Shown: one piece after another, positions 25,229 to 33,829 of the stretch
Position numbering within the stretch: the stretch's first letter is position 1
How the letters are laid out: every line of letters begins with the position of its first letter
NCBI GenBank assembly: GCA_963662985.1
Contig: OY760067.1
Span: 992,001-1,056,000, forward strand
DNA: 64,000 nucleotides
From: G963662985 sp963662985
Lineage (GTDB): Bacteria > Chloroflexota > Anaerolineae > Anaerolineales > UBA11579
Direction of reading: 5' to 3'
Translations under genes and position numbers: made by a program
Notes under the pieces: model-generated
The model's database searches: none
Seen by the model: only the letters and a program-made list of their open reading frames with translations
What the model was told of the DNA's origin: nothing

Positions 25229-26467
25229 ATGAACCCAAACTATGATTGTATTGCTGTAGGTGGTGGACCTGCGAGCTTTTTTGCACTATTGCAGTTGAAA
25301 CAGCAGCGTCCTGATGCGAAGGTGCTGATCTTAGAAAAACAACATCGTGCTTTAGAAAAAATCTATCTTTCTGGCGGGGGGCGGTGTAATTTAACGCACG
25401 CTTGTTTTGACCCCAAAGAGCTCAGCCAATTTTATCCACGTGGAAGCAAAGAATTACGCGGTGCTTTTTATCATTTTCAACCGAGTGATACGATGACTTG
25501 GTTTGAAGATCACGGAGTGCCGTTAAAAATTGAAACCGATAGACGCGTGTTTCCTGCTTCAAACAAATCAGAAAGTGTTGCAGACGCATTGCTGCAATCA
25601 GCAAAAAATATAGGCATCTCGGTTTGGACACAATCAGAGGTTAAAACTGTTGAAAGAAAAGAAGATTTATTTTTCATCACTCTTCAAAATGAACAGACTT
25701 ATTCAACAAAAAGTTTGTTATTTGGAAGTGGTGGCAATCGAAAAACTTTAAAGTTGATTCATTCGATGGGAATTTCTGTTGTTGCACCTGTGCCATCTTT
25801 GTTTTCTTTCATTATTAAGCATCCTCTATTGGCAGCATGCGCGGGGACACCTCTTGCAAATATCCGTTTGCGATTAGAAAATTCAGATCACGCTCAAGAA
25901 GGGGGGATGATCGTTACACATGAAGGTGTGAGTGGTCCTGCTGTTTTGAAACTCTCTGCTTTTGGAGCAAGAGATTTGGCTGAGAATGATTATCAGCAAA
26001 CATTGCTGGTAGATTGGCTGCCAACATTTAACATTGAACAAGTTAAAGAAAAGCTACTTGATTTCAAAACAACCCAAAATAAAAAGAATATAGGTTCGGT
26101 TTGCCCCTTTGAAAATCTTCCTAAAAAGATTTGGGAAGCCTTATTGAAAGAAGCTGATGTAGATGAGAATTCTCAATGGAGTCAATTAAGTAAGGTAGTC
26201 ATACAAAATCTCATCCGAAATTTAAAGGAAACACGTTTTCTGATCCAAGGAAAGAGTATTAATAAACAAGAATTTGTGACTTGCGGTGGCGTTGACTTAA
26301 AAACTGTCGATTTTCGCACAATGGCATCTAAGCAGATGCAAGGATTATTTTTTGCTGGAGAAGTTTTGGATATTGATGGGCTTACGGGGGGGTTTAATTT
26401 ACAAAACACTTGGACCACCGGCTGGATTGCTGGAAATGGAATTGCGAAATACCTTAAGGTAGAATAG
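25229..26467 (+). CDS. HI0933/YhiN-family FAD-dependent oxidoreductase
   Basis: A 412-residue flavoprotein of the HI0933 (YhiN/BaiN) family. The N-terminal dinucleotide-binding motif is AVGGGPASFFAL and is followed by the family signatures LSGGGRCNLTH and, near the C-terminus, GLFFAGEVLDIDGLTGGFN. The physiological substrate of most members is unknown; a few gut homologues reduce bile-acid intermediates, which cannot be assumed here. No ribosome site precedes the ATG. Divergent from the DUF4388 operon and 31 bp before the MscS gene. Confidence 0.85.
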   Translation: MNPNYDCIAVGGGPASFFALLQLKQQRPDAKVLILEKQHRALEKIYLSGGGRCNLTHACFDPKELSQFYPRGSKELRGAFYHFQPSDTMTWFEDHGVPLKIETDRRVFPASNKSESVADALLQSAKNIGISVWTQSEVKTVERKEDLFFITLQNEQTYSTKSLLFGSGGNRKTLKLIHSMGISVVAPVPSLFSFIIKHPLLAACAGTPLANIRLRLENSDHAQEGGMIVTHEGVSGPAVLKLSAFGARDLAENDYQQTLLVDWLPTFNIEQVKEKLLDFKTTQNKKNIGSVCPFENLPKKIWEALLKEADVDENSQWSQLSKVVIQNLIRNLKETRFLIQGKSINKQEFVTCGGVDLKTVDFRTMASKQMQGLFFAGEVLDIDGLTGGFNLQNTWTTGWIAGNGIAKYLKVE

Positions 26468-26498
26468 AACAAACAGATTATATGAGGTGAAATTATTT

Positions 26499-27551
26499 AT
26501 GAAAGAGTTTTTATCAAGAGAATTTTTTAATAACAGTATACAAAACTGGTTAATCGCAGTTGGGGTTATGATCCTGATTTATATCGGACTTTTGATCGTT
26601 AGACATATCTTAAATTCAAGAGTACGAAAATGGGTGGATAAAACAAAAGGGAATGTTGATAATTTTGTATTAGACCTTGTTTCAAATACAAAAAATTGGT
26701 TCCTTCTTCTAGTCTCTATTGCTATTGGAATTATCTTCTTGAATATTTTACCTGATTGGAATCAAAAGATTCGTATTGTGCTGGTGATTGGCTTTACCTT
26801 ACAAATTTCTAGTTGGGCTGTGGCAACAGTTTCTTATTTCGTCAACAGCAAGATGAAAGCAGAAAAAAATTCCTCTAAGTTGACAATCTATAATACGGTT
26901 GGCATTGTTTCTCGAATTTTGGTTTGGGTGTTTGCGGGGTTAATCATCTTGGATAGTTTCCCGAATGTGGATATTTCTAGCCTTGTGGCTGGTTTGGGAA
27001 TCGGTGGGATCGCAATTGGTTTTGCGGTTCAATCCATTTTGGAAGACTTGTTTGCCTCTGTTTCTATCACAGTGGATCAACCTTTTGTGTTAGGTGATTT
27101 TATTGTAGTAGGGGATATCTCTGGGACAGTGGAAAAAATTGGAATGAAAACCACTCGCATTCGTTCTCTCTCTGGTGAACAAATTGTGATTGGGAACGCA
27201 GCAATCACTTCTGATAAAATCCAAAATTATCAAAAATTACAAGAACGCCGTGTAACGATTACGGTAGGGGTCACTTATGAAACCCCGATTGAAAAATTAC
27301 GCATGATTCCAGAAATCATTGAAGGAATTGCAAAAGAACAAAAGAATGTACGTTTTGACCGAGTGCATTTGGATGAAATGGCAGATTTTTCAATCAATTA
27401 CTTATTAGTCTACTATGCATTGACTGCTGATTATACTGAACATATGGACATCAAAGAGGCAATCAATTTTGGCATTTTAGAAAAATTTGCGGAAAATAAA
27501 ATCGACATAGCGTATCCAACACAAATGCTTTATGTATCAAAAAATGAATAA
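26499..27551 (+). CDS. MscS-family mechanosensitive channel
   Basis: A 350-residue inner-membrane channel that would release solutes on hypo-osmotic shock. Membrane spans are at about residues 17-38, 63-83, 91-113 and 135-157. The pore helix with small residues (LVAGLGIGGIAIGFAVQSILEDLFA split around 160-185) is characteristic of MscS. The beta domain (DQPFVLGDFIVV) and C-terminal alpha/beta region follow. ATG 26499 is preferred over GTG 26487 because the GAGGTGA ribosome site overlaps that GTG. A terminator follows at once. Confidence 0.9.
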   Translation: MKEFLSREFFNNSIQNWLIAVGVMILIYIGLLIVRHILNSRVRKWVDKTKGNVDNFVLDLVSNTKNWFLLLVSIAIGIIFLNILPDWNQKIRIVLVIGFTLQISSWAVATVSYFVNSKMKAEKNSSKLTIYNTVGIVSRILVWVFAGLIILDSFPNVDISSLVAGLGIGGIAIGFAVQSILEDLFASVSITVDQPFVLGDFIVVGDISGTVEKIGMKTTRIRSLSGEQIVIGNAAITSDKIQNYQKLQERRVTITVGVTYETPIEKLRMIPEIIEGIAKEQKNVRFDRVHLDEMADFSINYLLVYYALTADYTEHMDIKEAINFGILEKFAENKIDIAYPTQMLYVSKNE

Positions 27552-27554
27552 ATC

Positions 27555-27576
27555 AACCGGCTTCGGCCGGTTTTTT
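27555..27576 (+). terminator. Terminator of the MscS-channel gene
   Basis: GC-rich stem AACCGG/CCGGTT (27555-27560 with 27567-27572) with a tight loop, followed by a run of six T residues. Confidence 0.85.
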
Positions 27577-27676
27577 ATTTAAATCTTCACATTTACCTTA
27601 GCAAGTTATCCGCATAAGTGAATATGACAAATCCGGTAAGAATTGAGAAAATTTATCCGTCAATACAGCAAGGACG

Positions 27677-27706
27677 TTGAATTATTTAAGATAGATGTTA
27701 TATGAT
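27677..27706 (+). promoter_or_regulatory. Promoter of the lipoamide-dehydrogenase-like gene
   Basis: TTGAAT (27677-27682), 18 bp, TATGAT (27701-27706), predicting a leader of about 67 nt. The rest of the 200-bp gap shows no further structure that I can support. Confidence 0.6.
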
Positions 27707-27779
27707 TCACAAAAAATCCGAGTAAAACAACTTAATAAAAACAAATTAAACAATTAATAGGTTATAGGAGAAACAAATC

Positions 27780-29192
27780 ATGACGAAATACGATGCAATT
27801 ATTATTGGTGGTGGACCTTCTGGACATAGCGCTGCTGTGCGCGCCACTCAATTAGGTGGCAAGGTTGCGCTCGTAGAACGCGATTTTATTGGCGGAATCT
27901 GCACGAACTGGGGTTGCACCCCTTCTAAGGCAATGATTGAATCAGCAAAAATTGCAAAGACCGTTGCTGAAAGTGGTATTTATGGTGTGGATGTGAGTGA
28001 TTTTCAAATCAACTTCCAAAAAGTTGCCGAACGCCGCAATCAAGTAGTGTTGAATACTCGTGCTCATATCACCGACTTGCTCAAACATCACAAGATTGAT
28101 ATTTACCAAGGAGAAGCAACCATCGCCGGTGAAGGCAAGGTTCGCGTACAAGGTGGTAAGTTGGATCCCGATGGGGTGACTATGCACTATGATGGCGGAG
28201 AACAATTTTTGGAAACTAAGAATATTGTGATTGCCACTGGCTCTGAACCGTTGATGCCTCCCTTTGTGAAGAAAGATGACCCAATGGTGGTTTCTTCTAA
28301 CCGCTTAATCGGAATCAATGAATTACCAGAAACACTCACCATTATTGGTGGTGGTGTGATTGGGATGGAATTTGCTACCATCTTCTCAAACTTAGGTAGC
28401 AAAGTGACTGTGATCGAATTTTTACCGCGTGTTTTGGCGAGTATGGACGAAGACATCTCTACTGAAATCACTCGTATTATGGAAGAAAAAGGTGTGGAAC
28501 TTCTGACCAATCACAAAGTGCTCTCCGTTGGAGATGGTAAAGTTGTGATGGAAAACATGAATAATAACGAAACGATTGAACGCACTTGTTCTCGTGTGTT
28601 GGTGGCAATTGGCCGTAAGGCAGTGTTGCAAGAAGGCATTTCAAACGCAGGCATGGAAGTGACCAAACGCGGCATTACGGTAGATGACTATCAACGCACC
28701 ACATTGCCCGGTGTGTGGGCAATTGGTGATGCCACTGGTCGTTCTATTTTGGCGCACGTTGGCATTCAACAAGGGATTATCTGTGCAGAAAATATGATGG
28801 CTGCCAGTGAAAAAGACTATCGCAAGATGGACTATGATGTTGTCCCAGCTGTGATTTATTCCATTCCTGAAATTGTGGGCGTGGGTTCTGTGCCACAAGA
28901 TTTGAGCGATGTGAAGGTTGTGAAAGTGCCCTTCTCCACCAACTTACGCGCCGGCATTGAATATTACACTGATGGTTTCATCAAGTTATGGATCCGTGAT
29001 GAAAAATTGGTCGCTGCACAAGCAATTGGGCATATGGTTTCTGAAATCTTCCAAGAAGCTGCTAACATGGTCGCTTTAGGCACAAATATTAATGACGTTG
29101 CAGAAATTATCCATGCACACCCCACCTATGCGGAAATCATCCGCTCTGCGTTGGAACAAGCCATGGATAAGGCAGTAGATTTTTACCTTTAG
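27780..29192 (+). CDS. Dihydrolipoamide dehydrogenase-like flavoprotein disulfide reductase
   Basis: A 470-residue class I pyridine nucleotide-disulfide oxidoreductase. The FAD motif IIGGGPSGHSAA is at the N-terminus. The redox-active pair is C41 and C46 in ICTNWGCTPSK, where Trp replaces the usual Val before Gly. The NAD motif IIGGGVIGMEFA is near residue 185, the second FAD motif is VWAIGDATG, and the base pair region is HAHPTYAEI. Strong ribosome site (TAGGAG). No pyruvate, oxoglutarate, branched-chain or glycine-cleavage genes are adjacent, so whether lipoamide, mercury, CoA-disulfide or another disulfide is the substrate is uncertain. Confidence 0.82.
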   Translation: MTKYDAIIIGGGPSGHSAAVRATQLGGKVALVERDFIGGICTNWGCTPSKAMIESAKIAKTVAESGIYGVDVSDFQINFQKVAERRNQVVLNTRAHITDLLKHHKIDIYQGEATIAGEGKVRVQGGKLDPDGVTMHYDGGEQFLETKNIVIATGSEPLMPPFVKKDDPMVVSSNRLIGINELPETLTIIGGGVIGMEFATIFSNLGSKVTVIEFLPRVLASMDEDISTEITRIMEEKGVELLTNHKVLSVGDGKVVMENMNNNETIERTCSRVLVAIGRKAVLQEGISNAGMEVTKRGITVDDYQRTTLPGVWAIGDATGRSILAHVGIQQGIICAENMMAASEKDYRKMDYDVVPAVIYSIPEIVGVGSVPQDLSDVKVVKVPFSTNLRAGIEYYTDGFIKLWIRDEKLVAAQAIGHMVSEIFQEAANMVALGTNINDVAEIIHAHPTYAEIIRSALEQAMDKAVDFYL

Positions 29193-29234
29193 TAAGAAAA
29201 TATCTTTTAGATATTTCTCCATTAATTTTTTAAA

Positions 29235-29266
29235 GAAATCCCTCAGATTTGAGGGATTTCGGTTTT
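29235..29266. terminator. Bidirectional terminator
   Basis: Perfect 10-bp stem GAAATCCCTC/GAGGGATTTC (29235-29244 with 29251-29260) with a 6-nt loop, between convergent genes. Confidence 0.75.
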
Positions 29267-29272
29267 AAGAAT

Positions 29273-31141
29273 TTATTTACTTTTCTTTTTATGCGTATTG
29301 CGGATTGTTCTCTTGGGAGGCTGCCCGGTTTTGGAAGAAGATCCTTTTTTCTTACCACTTTGATAAGAAGAAGATTTTTCATTTGATCGGCTTTGCGTAG
29401 ATGAAGGCTTTTTTCCAGCAGATGGTTTTGGCTTGGATGGATTGGTGCTAGTGTGTTCTACCAAGATTCGTTTTTGTTTATCTTTGGCACGAAAATCTTT
29501 TTCCACATAGATCGATTGTCCCGTCCATGGATCGACTTCGGTGTAATACATCAAGCTGGACCAAGTGGAGGGAGTGGGAGTGAAGATCTGCACTTGTTCG
29601 GGGGTAAGTTGTAACTCTGCATTTGCAAATTTACGTGCTTCGTTCATATCACTCATTGAACATCCGGGATGAGCTGCAATGAGATAGTAAGTGAGAAATT
29701 GTTTTTTGCCTGTTTTTTTATTGAGGCGATCAAACATCGCTTTAAATTCTTTGAGATTTTGTTTGCCCGGTTTGCCCATCAAATTCAACACACGATCTTC
29801 TGTGTGCTCAGGGGCTACTTTCATTTGGCCTGAAATGTGATGTTCCACCACTTCTTCTAAATAATTCTCACCATTTTCAGTGTCGTTAAGAATCATGTCA
29901 TAGCGAATGCCAGAGGAAACAAACACTTTTTTCACTCCGGGAACTTTATTTAATCCATTCAATAATTCAATTTGTGGTTGATGATCGACTGGCAAAGCAG
30001 GGCATTGATCTGGGAAGAGACAACGCTCGTTTTCACAAGCTCCTTGATTGATCTTCTTTTTACATTCAAAGCCATACATATTAGCAGTAGGAGCACTGAG
30101 ATCTTTAATATAGCCTTTGAATTTTTCATGCTCGGTCAATCTTTCAGCTTCTTGAATAATTGATTCTTTTGAGCGCCATTGCACGGTGCGCCCTTCATGC
30201 ACAGCAATCGCACAGAAGTTACATTCTCCATAACATCCACGATGAGTGGGGATTGAAAAACGAATCGTATCTAAGGCACGTACTTTGCCAAATTTTTCAT
30301 AATAAGGATGTTGTTCTTTGGTGTAGTCAATGCTGTAAAAATCATCCATTTGTTCTGTGGTGAGGGGGAATTGAGGAGGATTTTGAATTACGTAATTATC
30401 TTGATGTTTTTGCGCCAATCCTTGGGCGGTGATTGCATCTTGATTGCGATAGAACATGTCAAACATTTTCACGAATGATTTTTTCTTATCTCGTACTTCT
30501 GCTAAAGATGGCATACGTAAATAATCTGATGGAACTTCTTTGCTGGTATAGCAAATTCCACGTACATCTTCAATCTCACGTTGTCCCATAAGGGCTTCCG
30601 ACAATTCGAGAATGGTCTGTTCCCCCATACCATAAACCAAATAATCGGCACCAGCGTCAACTAAGATTGAGCCACGAATTTTGTTGCTCCAATAATCAAA
30701 ATGCGCCACACGACGCAAGCTGGCTTCCACGCCACCTAGCACAATCGGTACTGTTTTCTTAAAGTGTGTGCGAATCAAAGTTGAGTAGACAATCGAAGCT
30801 CGATCAGGGCGGCGATTGTTTTTTCCACCGGGGGTGTAATCATCTGTGTTGCGACGTTTTTTGGTGGCGGTGTAATTCGCGACCATAGAATCGATACAGC
30901 CAGCAGTGATGCCCCAAAACAAGCGCGGTTCACCTAAACGAGCGATGTCAATTTCTGATTCCACATCGGGTTGGGCAATAATCCCAACACGATAGCCGGC
31001 GCGCATGAGCACTTTGCCAATCACTGCTGCCCCAATAAAGGGACTGTCTATATAACTATCGCCAGTGACCATGATTACATCAAGCTGATCCCAGCCTCGT
31101 TCTTGCATTTCTTTTTTTGTTGTGGGGATATAGTTTGCCAT
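29273..31141 (-). CDS. YgiQ-family radical SAM protein
   Basis: A 622-residue UPF0313/YgiQ radical SAM enzyme of unknown substrate. The N-terminal domain is followed by the cluster motif CYGECNFC (Cys-x3-Cys-x2-Cys) near residue 300, and a second cysteine group (CENERCLFPDQCP) near residue 385. The last 50 residues are a Lys/Ser-rich basic tail that could bind nucleic acid. The start at 31141 is chosen because an extended -10 box (TGATATAAT) places the transcription start at or next to this ATG, with no ribosome site present. A GTG at 31147 would lie within the promoter spacing. Confidence 0.88.
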   Translation of the reverse strand: MANYIPTTKKEMQERGWDQLDVIMVTGDSYIDSPFIGAAVIGKVLMRAGYRVGIIAQPDVESEIDIARLGEPRLFWGITAGCIDSMVANYTATKKRRNTDDYTPGGKNNRRPDRASIVYSTLIRTHFKKTVPIVLGGVEASLRRVAHFDYWSNKIRGSILVDAGADYLVYGMGEQTILELSEALMGQREIEDVRGICYTSKEVPSDYLRMPSLAEVRDKKKSFVKMFDMFYRNQDAITAQGLAQKHQDNYVIQNPPQFPLTTEQMDDFYSIDYTKEQHPYYEKFGKVRALDTIRFSIPTHRGCYGECNFCAIAVHEGRTVQWRSKESIIQEAERLTEHEKFKGYIKDLSAPTANMYGFECKKKINQGACENERCLFPDQCPALPVDHQPQIELLNGLNKVPGVKKVFVSSGIRYDMILNDTENGENYLEEVVEHHISGQMKVAPEHTEDRVLNLMGKPGKQNLKEFKAMFDRLNKKTGKKQFLTYYLIAAHPGCSMSDMNEARKFANAELQLTPEQVQIFTPTPSTWSSLMYYTEVDPWTGQSIYVEKDFRAKDKQKRILVEHTSTNPSKPKPSAGKKPSSTQSRSNEKSSSYQSGKKKGSSSKTGQPPKRTIRNTHKKKSK

Positions 31142-31147
31142 GCGCAC

Positions 31148-31156
31148 ATTATATCA
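31148..31156 (-). promoter_or_regulatory. Extended -10 box of a likely leaderless promoter (ygiQ-like)
   Basis: TGATATAAT on the minus strand (TATAAT at 31148-31153), 6 bp upstream of the ATG at 31141. The TGn extension can replace a -35 element. Confidence 0.55.
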
Positions 31157-31269
31157 GCGATGTTAATTAAGAAGATGAGTAATTAGAGGGGATTTGTTAA
31201 TTTTCTAGGTAATAGAAAGCTTAATTTCCAAGACTATAGTAGTGAGAGATTAATAAAGGAGGACACCCT

Positions 31270-31818
31270 ATGGAAAAGAACCTGAAAGTATCTGTTTTTG
31301 TGGCAACCAGCGTGGATGGGTTCATCGCACGCGAAGATGGGGATGTGAGTTGGCTGGAAGAATTTGACTCCATGGGAGATGGAGAAGATGGCGGGTATGC
31401 TAATTTTTTCTCTCAAATTGATTTACTAGTGATGGGGCGAGCAACTTTTGAAAAAGTGTTGTCATTTAGGTCTTGGCCCTATGGTGAGAAACCTGTGTGG
31501 GTCATAAGCCGGACACTTAATACACTTCCGAAAGATTTTGTCAGAAATGTGGAAATCATCAACGCAACTCCTGCTGAAATCCTCCAATCCGCTGAAAACA
31601 AAGGATTCCATCATCTTTATTTGGATGGTGGCCAATTGATTCAGTCATTCTTAAAAGAAGGCTTGGTAGATGAGCTCACCATCACCCGTGTACCAATCTT
31701 GCTGGGGAAAGGCATTCCCCTTTTTGGACCCCTTGAAAAAGAATTGCGTTTGGAATTGATTAAAGTGACCAGTTGGCAAAATGGGTTTGTAGGCGAAAAA
31801 TATCGTTGTTTAAAATAG
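31270..31818 (+). CDS. Dihydrofolate reductase-fold protein (RibD C-terminal/YyaP-like)
   Basis: A 182-residue protein of the DHFR/RibD C-terminal fold. VFVATSVDGFIA at the N-terminus, LVMGRATFEKV, VWVISRTL, and the glycine motif LYLDGGQLIQSFL are typical NADPH-dependent reductase signatures. It is not the main folate enzyme: the ligand-binding segments of FolA are not matched. AAGGAGG upstream gives strong translation. Substrate unknown. It is a single gene, divergent from the ygiQ-like gene. Confidence 0.82.
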   Translation: MEKNLKVSVFVATSVDGFIAREDGDVSWLEEFDSMGDGEDGGYANFFSQIDLLVMGRATFEKVLSFRSWPYGEKPVWVISRTLNTLPKDFVRNVEIINATPAEILQSAENKGFHHLYLDGGQLIQSFLKEGLVDELTITRVPILLGKGIPLFGPLEKELRLELIKVTSWQNGFVGEKYRCLK

Positions 31819-31903
31819 GAAAATGTTTCCTACACAGCTTTTTCAAAGATAGGCAAAGCGCTAATCTTTGGTATGATTAAACAAAAAAACGGGTGCAAAA
31901 CAC

Positions 31904-32830
31904 ATGACCAAAAAAGAAACCACACTAGAAAAAGGCTGGCGATTGCTAACCGAACGAATTGAAAAACGCGGAGTAGGCGTGACCCTCAAATGGATTGCGG
32001 GGCGAGGATGGACTTATGTGACCGGCTTACCTCTCTTGGCTCATAGCCAAATCACTCCCATGCTCTTTGTGGGGCCGCAATTGAATCAGGCAGGGGCTGC
32101 CAAAGTGCAAGAAGAAGGAATCGTTGCAAGTGTGAATATGCGGATTGAACATGATGATGCTGCATTTGGGGAAGACCTTCCGCATTATTGCTATATTCCA
32201 TTGATTGATGACGATGCTCCATCTATGGCACAAATCCAACAAGGGGTGGCTTTCATCACAGAACAAGTTACGCAAAATCATCCAGTCTATATCCATTGTA
32301 AAGGTGGCATCGGACGAGCCCCTACCATGGCAGCCTGTTATTTAATTTCCACAGGAATGACGCTTGAAGAAAGTATTGCTTTAATTGAAAAAACACGTCC
32401 CTATATCAACGTGATGCCAATCCAATTAATGCAATTGAAACGCTACGAACGTTTGAACGCAAGCGGAAATTTATCGGGAGTACGCGTGAAGATTCAAAAT
32501 GCGCACGAAAACTCCTTTGAATATCCGTTTGATTTTTATAAGGGAATGTCGATTGAAGTGCTTGAAAGTGACAAAGAGTATCCAAACTGGAAAAAATGTC
32601 GTTTAGCGGATGGCACAGAAGGATGGGTACCAGAAACAGTTTTGGAAGAAACCTCAACTGGGTGGCAAACCACTCAAGACTATAGTGCTTTGGAAATGGA
32701 TGTGGAAATTGACGAAGAAGTAATTGTGTTTGAAGAAGTGTTTGGCTGGGCTTGGGCAGAAAAAGACAATCATTCACATGGTTGGATACCTGTGGAGTGT
32801 TATCGTCCCACCGATTTATTGGAAAGTTAG
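31904..32830 (+). CDS. Dual-specificity phosphatase fused to two SH3-like domains
   Basis: A 308-residue protein. Residues about 45-185 form a cysteine phosphatase of the dual-specificity type: the P-loop is HCKGGIGRA with Cys132 and Arg138, and LIDDDAPS upstream can supply the general-acid Asp. From about 190 the sequence changes to two SH3-like repeats, each of about 55 residues and ending in similar Trp-containing strands (DGTEGWVPETVLE and SHGWIPVECYRP). No signal peptide, so cytoplasmic. Phosphatases and SH3 domains are each common, but their fusion in a bacterial protein is unusual. Substrate could be phosphoprotein, phosphoinositide-like lipid or nucleotide. Confidence 0.8.
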   Translation: MTKKETTLEKGWRLLTERIEKRGVGVTLKWIAGRGWTYVTGLPLLAHSQITPMLFVGPQLNQAGAAKVQEEGIVASVNMRIEHDDAAFGEDLPHYCYIPLIDDDAPSMAQIQQGVAFITEQVTQNHPVYIHCKGGIGRAPTMAACYLISTGMTLEESIALIEKTRPYINVMPIQLMQLKRYERLNASGNLSGVRVKIQNAHENSFEYPFDFYKGMSIEVLESDKEYPNWKKCRLADGTEGWVPETVLEETSTGWQTTQDYSALEMDVEIDEEVIVFEEVFGWAWAEKDNHSHGWIPVECYRPTDLLES

Positions 32831-32847
32831 AAATTTGTAAAAAAAAT

Positions 32848-32889
32848 TAGCTAGGGATTGAAAGCGTTTGACAAAGCCCACTTAGCTAG
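32848..32889 (+). repeat. Direct repeat TTAGCTAG flanking a -35 box
   Basis: Two copies of TTAGCTAG (32848-32855 and 32882-32889) flank the -35 box of the next promoter; each contains the palindrome TAGCTA. The second copy abuts the -10 box. They may be operator half-sites, but the regulator is unknown. Confidence 0.4.
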
Positions 32890-32895
32890 TATGAT
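32868..32895 (+). promoter_or_regulatory. Promoter of the HdeD-like gene
   Basis: TTGACA (32868-32873), 16 bp, TATGAT (32890-32895), consensus -35 with a good -10. The start is expected about 30 bp before the ATG at 32934. Confidence 0.75.
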
Positions 32896-32933
32896 TAATA
32901 AGAACCTCTCAGAACTAAAAAAGGATAAAAATT

Positions 32934-33779
32934 ATGACAGTAAGAAAAAATATTATGGAATTAGCAGTTAAGCGTGTACGTGCTTGGTGGCTTCCTGTTC
33001 TTATCGGCTTATTGCAAATCGGTGCTGCTGTTTTGGTATTGATGAACCCATGGGAAACCTACACCGGGCTAAGCCTCGTATTTGCAATCTTCTTTATTGT
33101 AGATGGCTTCTCCGATATGCTCAATGCAATCTTCACCAAAAAATTTGTGGAAGGTTGGGGTTGGTATCTAATCAGTGGACTCTTCACCATTATCATTGGT
33201 GTGGTGTTGTTGATGAATCCGAATTTCGCAAAAGTTACATTAGCATTATTGGTAAGTATCAATATTATGTATGGTGGGATGATTCGAATTGGGATGGCCA
33301 TCAGCGAACGCCAAGACCGCATTCATGGTTGGGGCTGGAACATGTTGGGTGGCTTCTTGCAATTAGGTATCGGCATCTTTTTGGTGCTCGTTCCCGAATT
33401 GAGTGCTTTGATAGTGCTCTATTTGACCGCTGGTGCATTTGCAGTGATTGGTCTGTTCCGCATCATCACTGGCATTCGCTTGCGCTCAATCAAGAAAATG
33501 GTCACCTCCGATTTGGAAGGTCGTTTGGCAACAATTGAATCAAAGATCGATAAAGTGACAACTGATTTTAATGAAGCCATGACCAAAGTCACCACCAATG
33601 TAGATATTATCCGCATGGCCACCGAAGCAAACGTGGCGGCGAATATGTCTTTAGAGAATCCAGATGTGATGGTCAAAGCTAAACCAGTCAAAGAACCCAA
33701 ACCTGAAGTTGTGATCCCCGAAGTTAAGGATGAAAAAGAAAGCGACAACGCTGAAAACACAACTAATGACCTTGCCTAA
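32934..33779 (+). CDS. DUF308/HdeD-like membrane protein with cytoplasmic tail
   Basis: A 281-residue protein with six predicted membrane spans in residues 18-180, showing the DUF308 pattern of paired helices (GLLQIGAAVLVLMNP and GLFTIIIGVVLLMNP repeat the same motif). HdeD relatives are linked to acid or stress tolerance in enterobacteria; that function is not established here. The C-terminal 90 residues are hydrophilic, with a heptad-like stretch (LEGRLATIESKIDKVTTDF) and a Lys/Glu/Pro-rich end. Monocistronic, with its own promoter and terminator. Confidence 0.8.
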   Translation: MTVRKNIMELAVKRVRAWWLPVLIGLLQIGAAVLVLMNPWETYTGLSLVFAIFFIVDGFSDMLNAIFTKKFVEGWGWYLISGLFTIIIGVVLLMNPNFAKVTLALLVSINIMYGGMIRIGMAISERQDRIHGWGWNMLGGFLQLGIGIFLVLVPELSALIVLYLTAGAFAVIGLFRIITGIRLRSIKKMVTSDLEGRLATIESKIDKVTTDFNEAMTKVTTNVDIIRMATEANVAANMSLENPDVMVKAKPVKEPKPEVVIPEVKDEKESDNAENTTNDLA

Positions 33780-33800
33780 ACTGCTTGAATAATAAAAAAG

Positions 33801-33829
33801 AAAAAAGCTATCGATGGGTAGCTTTTTTT
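33801..33829. terminator. Bidirectional terminator
   Basis: Stem AAAAAAGCTA/TAGCTTTTTT (33801-33810 with 33819-33828) with an 8-nt loop. It serves the HdeD-like gene and, in reverse, holA, whose stop codon it overlaps. Confidence 0.85.

Noticed and set aside
27552..27780. Riboswitch or small gene before the lipoamide-dehydrogenase-like gene
   Set aside because: Only a terminator and a promoter could be supported; no conserved motif or frame with a ribosome site was found.
29273..29450. Basic Lys/Ser tail of the ygiQ-like protein as a separate gene
   Set aside because: It is in frame with the radical SAM protein without an internal ribosome site; such tails occur in the family.
32984..33538. 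184-codon alternative frame inside the HdeD-like gene
   Set aside because: Same strand, shifted frame. The real frame gives clear membrane helices and the DUF308 pattern, and the alternative has no ribosome site.
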